DNA from: Fen-549 sp964636655
GTDB lineage: Bacteria; Actinomycetota; Thermoleophilia; Gaiellales; Gaiellaceae
Reading direction: 5' to 3'
Assembly (NCBI GenBank): GCA_964636655.1
Contig: CAZWTK010000023.1
Location: forward strand, 1-29,908
DNA length: 29,908 nucleotides
In this document: piece after piece, positions 24,465 to 29,908 of the stretch
Layout of the letters: every line of letters starts with the position of its first letter
How positions within the stretch are numbered: position 1 is the first letter of the stretch
Position numbers and translations under genes: made by a program
Notes under the pieces: generated by a model
The model's database searches: none
The model's input: only the letters and a program-made list of their open reading frames with translations
What the model was told of the DNA's origin: nothing

Positions 24465-26350
24465 GCCGGCGAAGCCGAGGCCGAGACGACCATCACCCTA
24501 CAGGGCGCATGCTTGAGCACGTAGTCGACCGTGCTGCCGAAGATCGCCCGCCGCATCCGCTCGGTCTTGCGGGTCGCACCGATCACGATGATCTCGGAAC
24601 CGCGACGGCTCGCCTCCTCGACGATGGTCGGACCTGCCTGCCGCCCGCGGGCCAGACGCTCGACCACCCTGACGCCGTATGACTCGCCGACCGCATCGGC
24701 CTCGTCGAGCAGGTCGTCCAGTATCTCCTCCTCCTCGGGCACCTCCGCGTCGAGGCGGAGCTGGAGCGGAAGCTCGAGCACGCTCACCACCGTGACCCGA
24801 GCTTTGCGCTCGGAGGCCAGGCGGCAGGCGATGTCGAGCGCCTTGTTCGATTCCGCTCCCGGGACCAGGGGAACGAGAATGTCTCGGTAGGCGAGCTCCT
24901 GTGCCGGCCCGAGGATGACCGGCGCGCGAACGGTCTCGAAAGGTGAAACGCGCACGGAGAAGCGCCGGAAGAGGTAGTAGAAAACGAGCCCTGCGGCGAT
25001 CCAGCCCAGCCCCGTCCAGCGCGTGGTCGAGTTCTGAACGACGATCACGAGCCACGAGGCGCCCGTCCCAAGCACCCCGAGCAGCGCGAACAGCGGCCAG
25101 TCGACGCCCCGTACGCGCAGGTTCGGCTTCGCCTTGTAGACGGCCTCGAGGTCGCGCCGCCGCGTCCTCAGGGCGATCAGCGACAGGTGCGCAACGGTGA
25201 ACGAGAGAGTCGCGCCGAACGCGTAGAGCGTGCCGAGGAAGGTGGTTTTTCCCGGCAGGATGATGACGATCGGGGCCACGCCCGCGAAGACAACGAGCGA
25301 GAGCCAGGGTGTGCGAAAGCGCGAATGAAGCCGCCGAAAGGCCTCCGGTAGCTGCCGGTGGCTCGACATCGCATAGGTGATCCGGGACGCTCCGATGACG
25401 CCGGCGTTGGTCGCAATGAACAGGATCGTCGCCGCGAGAATGCCGACGTAGAGCGTGGCGACGTCGAGAAACATCCCGTGCAGGCCCATGTTCTTGACCA
25501 GTCCGAGAATCGGATCGTTCTGATAGCCGCCCTTGTCGGGACCGAGCGCGAGCAGGGTCTCGTACTTACCGCTGTGCTTGGAGACCGGCATCGCCGAGAG
25601 AGCGATCATCGGCAGCGTGAAGTAGATGGCGAAGACGGCGATCGCGACCATCCGCATCGAGGCGGGGATCGAGCGCACAGGGTCGCGCGCCTCCTCGGCC
25701 AAGTTCGAGATCGTCTCGATGCCGGTGTAGGCGAGCATGCCCACCGGGATAGCGATCGCAAAGCTACTCCAGGTCGGCGCCGTGCCGAAGTGGACGTTGC
25801 CGGTGAGTATGTGCGGATCGAAGACGAGTGTGAACCCGAGCACGACCAGGAACAGCTGCGTGGCAAAGTCAACCAGCGCGAGGACGATGTTCAACTTCGC
25901 GGCCTCTTGGATGCCGACGATGTTGATCGCCACAAGGACGACGATCACGACGATGCCCCCTATTACGTCCCAGGGGCCCTTCTTCAACGGCTCCCAGAAG
26001 ATCGAGAGGTAGTGCGGCACGAAGAAGGCCGAGATCGAGATCGTGACCACGTAGTTGAGCATCTGCGTCCAGCCCGCGCCAAAGCTGACCAGCTCGTTGA
26101 AGGCGTGGCGAGCGAAGCTCGAGGAGCCGCCCGCCTCCGGAAAGCGCACCGTTCCCTCGGTGTAGGTGGCGGCCGTGCAGGCGAAGAAGACGCCCGCGAT
26201 GACGAAGACGAGCGGTGTTAGCCCGAGCGCGAACGCCGCGGTTACGCCGAGTGCGTAGTAGATGGAAGAGCCGACGTTTCCGTAGGCGGTGGCAAATAGC
26301 GCGGGCGTGCCCAGCACGCGCTCGAGTCGCTGAGCTCTTCGCCTCGGCAC
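24461..26350 (-). CDS. APC-superfamily permease fused to a universal stress protein domain (2)
   Basis: The 629-residue paralog of the neighbouring fusion has about 12 helices followed by a USP domain (about 490-625). Transporter motifs: ATAYGNVGSSIYYALG, RFPEAGGSSSFARHAF, MLNYVVTISISAFF and YTGIETISNLAEEARDP. The USP part begins YRDILVPLVPGAESNKALD and has the canonical nucleotide loop IGATRKTERMRRAIFGST with G-S-T, so this copy probably binds ATP or another adenine nucleotide. Substrate is unassigned; an amino acid or K+ is possible. It is divergent from trkA (117 bases between starts), and a 56-residue membrane protein is coupled to its stop codon. Confidence 0.9.
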   Translation of the reverse strand: MPRRRAQRLERVLGTPALFATAYGNVGSSIYYALGVTAAFALGLTPLVFVIAGVFFACTAATYTEGTVRFPEAGGSSSFARHAFNELVSFGAGWTQMLNYVVTISISAFFVPHYLSIFWEPLKKGPWDVIGGIVVIVVLVAINIVGIQEAAKLNIVLALVDFATQLFLVVLGFTLVFDPHILTGNVHFGTAPTWSSFAIAIPVGMLAYTGIETISNLAEEARDPVRSIPASMRMVAIAVFAIYFTLPMIALSAMPVSKHSGKYETLLALGPDKGGYQNDPILGLVKNMGLHGMFLDVATLYVGILAATILFIATNAGVIGASRITYAMSSHRQLPEAFRRLHSRFRTPWLSLVVFAGVAPIVIILPGKTTFLGTLYAFGATLSFTVAHLSLIALRTRRRDLEAVYKAKPNLRVRGVDWPLFALLGVLGTGASWLVIVVQNSTTRWTGLGWIAAGLVFYYLFRRFSVRVSPFETVRAPVILGPAQELAYRDILVPLVPGAESNKALDIACRLASERKARVTVVSVLELPLQLRLDAEVPEEEEILDDLLDEADAVGESYGVRVVERLARGRQAGPTIVEEASRRGSEIIVIGATRKTERMRRAIFGSTVDYVLKHAPCRVMVVSASASPA

Positions 26351-26467
26351 GAGGGCACTCTAGTGTTCCGTTCGGCCGTCGGTAGACGGAAGGTGACTCG
26401 TCCGGGCGGCGGCCTGTACGACAAGCACCGCATCCGAGTGCGGCGAGCGATACCTTTCTCTACCGCG

Positions 26468-27796
26468 ATGAAGATTTTCATGGTCGGAGCCGGTCAGGTC
26501 GGGACGACGATCCTCGAGGCTCTGCGCGGTGAGCACGAGTTCAGGGTGGTCGACCGCGACCACGAGCGTCTGGCCGAGCTGGTACAGAACTACGGCGTGG
26601 CCACGGTCGAGGGCGACGGCGCCAGCCGCCACGTGCTCGAGCAGGGCGGCATCAAGGAGGCCGACCTGTTCATCGCCTGTACCTCACGTGACGAGGCCAA
26701 TCTGATCGCCTGCCTGCTCGCGCGCCGGTTGGCTCCGAACGCCAAGACGATTGCCCGCGTCTCCAACGAGGAGTACCTCGAGGTCTGGCGCGACCGTTTC
26801 CTCGACATCGACTTCGTCGTCTCCTCCGAGCTGGAGGCGGCGCTTGCCGTCTCGCGCATCATCGGCATTCCGGCGGCTCGACAGACGGACGTCTTCGCCG
26901 ACGGCCAGGTGCAGATGGTCGAGTTCGAGGTACCGCGCGAGATCGCTTCGGGAGCCGTGGTCGGCAGACGGCTGCGAGAGAGCGGAATCCCCTACGACTC
27001 GCGCGTGGTCAGCATTATCCGCGAAGGAAAGCGCGTCGTTCCGCGCGGCAGCGAGCGAATCGAGGCCGGCGACCGGGTCGTCGTGCTCGGGTCGCCCAAG
27101 GCGATCAACCTCTGGAGCGCAATCGTCGCCGGCGGTGAGCAGCGGACGGGCGACGTGGTCGTGTTCGGCGGCGGGCGCACGGGCGTGGCGATCGCCAGAG
27201 TGCTGCTCTCGCAGGGCAGCCGCGTGCGCATCGTCGAGGCTGACAGCAGGCGGGCGCATCAGATCGCGGAGCTGCTTCCACGAGCCCGCGTGCTGGTGGC
27301 AACCGGCATGAATCCCGACTTCCTCGACCGCGAGCAGATCGGACGCACCGAGGTGGCCGTCTTCGCCATGCGCGAAGACACGAAGATCCACTACGCGGCG
27401 ACGCTAGCCAAACTGCACGGCGTCCCCTTCACCATCGCCATCGTCCACGACGCCGTCTCGATCGAGGTGTTCGAGCAGTCGGGCATCGACGTCGCCTTGA
27501 ACCCGCGCCTGATCACCTCGGAAGAGATCGTCCGCTTTGCTCACGATCCGCGCACACGTCAGGTCTCGATGCTCGAGCGCGACCGCTTCGAGATCCTCGA
27601 CGTTACGGTGCGCGAAGACAACGAGCTGATCGGAAAGCCGCTCAGCGAGCTTCCGGCCAAGGGCACGATCATCGGTGCGATCGTCCGTAACGACCGGGCC
27701 ATCTTCCCCCACGGTCACGACCGCATCCAGCGGGGCGACCGCGTAATCGTCTTCACCGAGTCCGAGCACGCTGTCGAGCTCGAGCGCGAGCTGTGA
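26468..27796 (+). CDS. trkA: Trk potassium uptake regulator TrkA
   Basis: The 442-residue cytosolic subunit has two full RCK units: Rossmann 1 MKIFMVGAGQVGTTI, TrkA-C 1 near 145-220, Rossmann 2 DVVVFGGGRTGVAIARVLL near 230, and TrkA-C 2 near 365-440. This double arrangement is that of classic TrkA, which binds NAD(H) and ATP/ADP and gates TrkH. The start is ATG 26468, which begins exactly at the first strand; there is no Shine-Dalgarno, so a leaderless or short-leader transcript is likely. The stop TGA (27794-27796) overlaps the GTG start of trkH (27793-27795), which fixes the pairing. Confidence 0.94.
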   Translation: MKIFMVGAGQVGTTILEALRGEHEFRVVDRDHERLAELVQNYGVATVEGDGASRHVLEQGGIKEADLFIACTSRDEANLIACLLARRLAPNAKTIARVSNEEYLEVWRDRFLDIDFVVSSELEAALAVSRIIGIPAARQTDVFADGQVQMVEFEVPREIASGAVVGRRLRESGIPYDSRVVSIIREGKRVVPRGSERIEAGDRVVVLGSPKAINLWSAIVAGGEQRTGDVVVFGGGRTGVAIARVLLSQGSRVRIVEADSRRAHQIAELLPRARVLVATGMNPDFLDREQIGRTEVAVFAMREDTKIHYAATLAKLHGVPFTIAIVHDAVSIEVFEQSGIDVALNPRLITSEEIVRFAHDPRTRQVSMLERDRFEILDVTVREDNELIGKPLSELPAKGTIIGAIVRNDRAIFPHGHDRIQRGDRVIVFTESEHAVELEREL

Positions 27797-29325
27797 CGAG
27801 TTCGAGTCGGTTTCAGCGCGCAGTCAAGCGTCGGTCGATCGGCGTCAGCGTTCGTGCCAGTCTGCACGCGCTCGGGCGCGTCCTCGAGATCGTCAGCCTG
27901 GCACTCGTCCTGCCCACGCTCGTCGCCGCGATCTACTTCGAGTCGCCTCTTCCCTTCCTGATTCCGCTTGCCGCCGGGCTCGCGCTCGGCTTCCTGCTGG
28001 AGCGGACCAATCGCGGAAAAGGGCGACTGGGTACGCGCGAGATGTTCCTCGTCATCGTGCTCGCGTGGTTGGCGGCAGCGCTGCTCGGCAGCGTCCCCTA
28101 CCTGCTCGCCGCCCACGGCCCGGGTCACTGGACAGACGCCTTCATGGAGTCGATGGCCGGCCTCACCACCACCAACGTCAGCGTGATCAGCGAGCCCGGA
28201 CTGTTACCTCGTTCGCTCCTCTTCTGGCGCCAGCTCAGCCAGTGGCTGGGCGGCCTGGGAGTGATAGTGCTCACACTGGCCTTGCTGCCGCGTCTACGCG
28301 TCGGCGGCCGCGAGCCCACCATCGCCGAGCCGCCCGGCCAGGAGGTAGAGCGTCTCTCGCGCGGCGTGAAGATCGTGATTCGCCGTTTCGGCCTTCTCTA
28401 CCTCGGCCTGACCGTCGCGGCGGCGCTCACGCTGATCGGGCTCGCTCTCTTCGACGTCGACGATCGCCTGAACGTCTTCGACGCGGTCAGCCTCGCTCTG
28501 AGCGCCGTCTCGACGGGCGGCTTCTCGCCTCACGCCGGGTCGCTCGCCGACTTCTCGGTTGCGACACAGTGGGTCGTCTTCGCCTTCGTGGCGCTGGCCG
28601 GTGCCAACATCGTGCTTCTCTTCAGAGGGCTCGTGCGGCGCGAGGGGCGCCCTCTCGTGCGCGACAGCGAGACCCGCCTCTACGTCGTGATCGCCCTGCT
28701 CGGCGCCGCGGGCATCGCGGCGGCGCTCGCGGCCGGCGATGTGGCAAGCGATTGGCGCTCGGCCCGCGAGGGGCTGTTCCAGTCGGTCTCCTTCCTCACC
28801 ACGACGGGCTTCACGATCGGCAACATCTCGGACTGGCCGCTAGCCGCCACCGCGATTCTGGTGGGGCTGGCGCTGATCGGAGGTTGCGCGTTCTCGCTCT
28901 CGGGTTCGCAGAAGATCCTGCGCGTAATGATCATCGGCAAGCTGCTGCGGCGCGAGCTGATCCAGACCATTCACCCCGAAGCCGTCCTCCACCTCCGCCT
29001 CAACCGCCGCCGGATCGACGAACGAGCGGTGCGAGGCGTTGTCGCCTTCGTCCTCGTCTTCTTCGGACTGCTCGCGTTGGGCGTGCTCGCGCTCGAGCTC
29101 GACGCGGCGCGAATGGACTTCCACCTGAGCGTCTTTCCCGCGCTCGCCGACGCGACCGCGGCGCTTTCCAACGGAGGCCCGGGCCTCGGCTTCGCCGGCC
29201 CGGCGGGCTCGTTCGCCCCCTTCAGCGACGTCTCCAAGCTCGTGCTCTCGGTATTGATGCTGCTCGGGCGGCTGGAGATAATCCCGGTCGCGGTACTCTT
29301 CAGCCGCAGCTACTGGCGCCCCTGA
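27793..29325 (+). CDS. trkH: Trk/Ktr potassium transporter TrkH with Asn in filter loop 1
   Basis: The 510-residue membrane protein has the four M1-P-M2 repeats of the TrkH/KtrB/HKT family. Its four filter loops read TTTN (125-128), STGG (240-243), TTTG (336-339) and SNGGPG (459-464). The Gly that normally ends loop 1 is Asn128; loops 2-4 keep their Gly. The gating-loop region usually rich in Gly/Ser/Thr after loop 3 is also unusual (GGCAFSLSGSQK at 363-374). TrkH imports K+ driven by membrane potential under TrkA control. The start is GTG 27793 overlapping the trkA stop. A hairpin terminator follows at 29366. Confidence 0.93.
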   Translation: MTSSSRFQRAVKRRSIGVSVRASLHALGRVLEIVSLALVLPTLVAAIYFESPLPFLIPLAAGLALGFLLERTNRGKGRLGTREMFLVIVLAWLAAALLGSVPYLLAAHGPGHWTDAFMESMAGLTTTNVSVISEPGLLPRSLLFWRQLSQWLGGLGVIVLTLALLPRLRVGGREPTIAEPPGQEVERLSRGVKIVIRRFGLLYLGLTVAAALTLIGLALFDVDDRLNVFDAVSLALSAVSTGGFSPHAGSLADFSVATQWVVFAFVALAGANIVLLFRGLVRREGRPLVRDSETRLYVVIALLGAAGIAAALAAGDVASDWRSAREGLFQSVSFLTTTGFTIGNISDWPLAATAILVGLALIGGCAFSLSGSQKILRVMIIGKLLRRELIQTIHPEAVLHLRLNRRRIDERAVRGVVAFVLVFFGLLALGVLALELDAARMDFHLSVFPALADATAALSNGGPGLGFAGPAGSFAPFSDVSKLVLSVLMLLGRLEIIPVAVLFSRSYWRP

Positions 29326-29365
29326 GTCCATCTTCGCCGACGGCACGCCACCTCAAGCCAGAGTA

Positions 29366-29396
29366 GGTGGGACGAGACGCTCGCCTCGCCCCACCC
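29366..29396. terminator. Hairpin terminator between convergent trkH and small gene
   Basis: GGTGGGACGAG (29366-29376) pairs with CTCGCCCCACC (29385-29395) with one mismatch over an 8-nt loop, followed on plus by CTTCT. Lying between convergent genes, it can serve both strands. Confidence 0.6.
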
Positions 29397-29410
29397 TTCT
29401 GCGTCACCAG

Positions 29411-29432
29411 CTTCTACCACCTCGGGTAGAAG
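29411..29432. other. Hairpin across the end of the 25-codon gene
   Basis: CTTCTACC (29411-29418) pairs perfectly with GGTAGAAG (29425-29432) over a 6-nt loop. It covers the last codons and stop codon of the small minus-strand gene, so the structure constrains or is constrained by the Tyr-Pro-Arg-Trp codons. It could stabilise the mRNA 3' end or act with the next hairpin as a terminator. Confidence 0.5.
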
Positions 29433-29491
29433 GCGGCATAACTGGCGATAAGAGCTGCCATTCCGATCAGAGTGATCAGGCGCGCGCGCAT
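29414..29491 (-). CDS. 25-residue hydrophobic peptide with strong ribosome binding site
   Basis: ATG 29489-29491 is preceded by GAGAGGAGGA, whose AGGAGG core (29503-29498) is six bases away, the best ribosome binding site in the window. The peptide starts MRARLITLIGMAALIAS: two Arg near the N-terminus, then a hydrophobic stretch at 5-20, then the aromatic tail AAFYPRW. It could be a one-pass membrane peptide or a signal-peptide-like precursor of a short exported peptide. The same frame is open up to 29776 but the extension runs antisense into the XRE gene and has no start signal. It is divergent from the XRE regulator and convergent with trkH. No family is recognised. Confidence 0.65.
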   Translation of the reverse strand: MRARLITLIGMAALIASYAAFYPRW

Positions 29492-29522
29492 AGTCGTCCT
29501 CCTCTCATCAGCGACGTTTTGA

Positions 29523-29572
29523 GTTGACTTTTTCACCGCGCCTACCTCAGGGCAAGTATTTCTCGTTGACTT
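29523..29572. promoter_or_regulatory. Two direct GTTGACTT repeats, 42 bases apart
   Basis: GTTGACTT occurs at 29523-29530 and 29565-29572, i.e. four helical turns apart, between the divergent small gene and regulator. The right-hand copy contains the proposed -35 of the XRE gene, so only the left copy needs another explanation. Autoregulation by the XRE protein is a possibility. Confidence 0.35.
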
Positions 29573-29584
29573 ACCCGGGGACAA
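29555..29584 (-). promoter_or_regulatory. Candidate promoter of the 25-codon gene
   Basis: On the minus strand TTGTCC (29584-29579) and AATACT (29560-29555) are 18 bases apart, predicting a leader of roughly 55 bases with the strong ribosome binding site. It is interleaved with the opposite promoter. Confidence 0.4.
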
Positions 29585-29594
29585 GCCCCAGAAT
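29566..29594 (+). promoter_or_regulatory. Candidate promoter of the XRE gene
   Basis: TTGACT (29566-29571) and CAGAAT (29589-29594) are 17 bases apart. The start point would fall around 29601, four bases before the ATG at 29605, implying a leaderless or nearly leaderless mRNA and matching the lack of a Shine-Dalgarno. Confidence 0.5.
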
Positions 29595-29604
29595 TCGTTA
29601 GCGG

Positions 29605-29908
29605 ATGGCGGGAGACGAGAGCACAGCGAAGCGCGGAGAAGAGACGGTCGGAGAGCGCGTCCGCCGTCTCCGGATCGAGAAGGGACTGACTCAGGGCGCT
29701 CTGAGCGGCCCCGGGTTGACCGCCGCGCAGATCTCTCGAATCGAATCGGGGAAGCGCCAACCCTCTCTGCGAGCAATCCGCCGCATCGCCCGCAAGCTCG
29801 GCGTCTCTCTGGACTATCTCGAAACCGGCGCCGACCTCAGCACTCGTGAAGAGCTCGACCTCTCTCTTTCGGACGCCGAGTTGCGCCTTCGGCTCGACCC
29901 GAACGACC
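29605..29908 (+). CDS. XRE-family transcriptional regulator, C-terminus cut by window end
   Basis: The frame opens at ATG 29605 and is still open at the window edge, giving 101 residues. After a charged 14-residue start comes a Cro/C1-type helix-turn-helix: VGERVRRLRIEKGLTQ, LTAAQISRIESGKRQPSLRA and IRRIARKLGVSLDYLETG. The next residues (STREELDLSLSDAELRLRLDP) look like the beginning of a helical domain, which in many such regulators is a TPR array, but too little is visible to say. It is divergently arranged with a 25-codon gene and shares a 113-base intergenic region with interleaved promoters. Target and ligand are unknown. Confidence 0.85.
   Translation, partial: MAGDESTAKRGEETVGERVRRLRIEKGLTQGALSGPGLTAAQISRIESGKRQPSLRAIRRIARKLGVSLDYLETGADLSTREELDLSLSDAELRLRLDPND

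Overview
High-GC bacterial chromosome, most likely a Gram-positive actinobacterium of the Thermoleophilia/Gaiellales type. This is inferred from GC content, tightly overlapped genes, frequent GTG starts, starts with weak or absent Shine-Dalgarno sequences, and the gene families present; there is no rRNA or marker gene to confirm it. No phage, integrase, transposase or CRISPR array is visible.

Region 1 (1-2623): the tail of an unidentified gene, a structured intergenic stretch with two strong hairpins, a tRNA-Val(GAC) with an unusual C33, then on the minus strand an Eis-like N-acetyltransferase followed directly by a CPBP membrane protease.

Region 2 (2710-10445) is a sugar-use locus. galK runs on plus; a DeoR-type repressor and galT are coupled on minus; divergently, a complete CUT1 ABC importer (lipoprotein binding protein, two permeases, MsmX/UgpC-type ATPase) runs on plus. 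The binding protein resembles glucose/galactose binders, so the locus probably imports galactose (or glucose/galactose) and sends it into the first two Leloir steps. The galactokinase lacks the usual sugar-contacting His of its first motif.

Region 3 (10442-12616): pcrA/uvrD helicase, convergent with the ATPase gene and sharing one CTAG for both stops.

Region 4 (12781-17262) is a cobalamin-riboswitch operon on minus: two secreted DUF4430 (transcobalamin-C-terminal-like) proteins, EcfT, a fused double-domain EcfA and a substrate-binding S component. It reads as a B12 ECF importer with its own extracellular binding proteins. The 5' end of ecfT is abnormal (in-frame TGA, no good start), and REP-like palindromes lie inside the operon and again beyond the VanZ-like gene at 17297.

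Region 5 (17961-29325) is an ion-homeostasis cluster: SLC13/NhaD-type transporter with a coupled CBS protein, CPA1 antiporter, two separate RCK (TrkA-like) proteins, two APC permease-USP fusions (one with a previously unlisted 56-aa membrane protein translationally coupled to it), then TrkA and TrkH. TrkH carries Asn instead of Gly in its first selectivity-filter loop.

Region 6 (29366-29908): a 25-codon gene with a strong ribosome binding site, encoding a hydrophobic peptide, sits divergently beside an XRE-family regulator that runs off the end. The layout recalls peptide/regulator pairs and is the most speculative but most open-ended item in the window.
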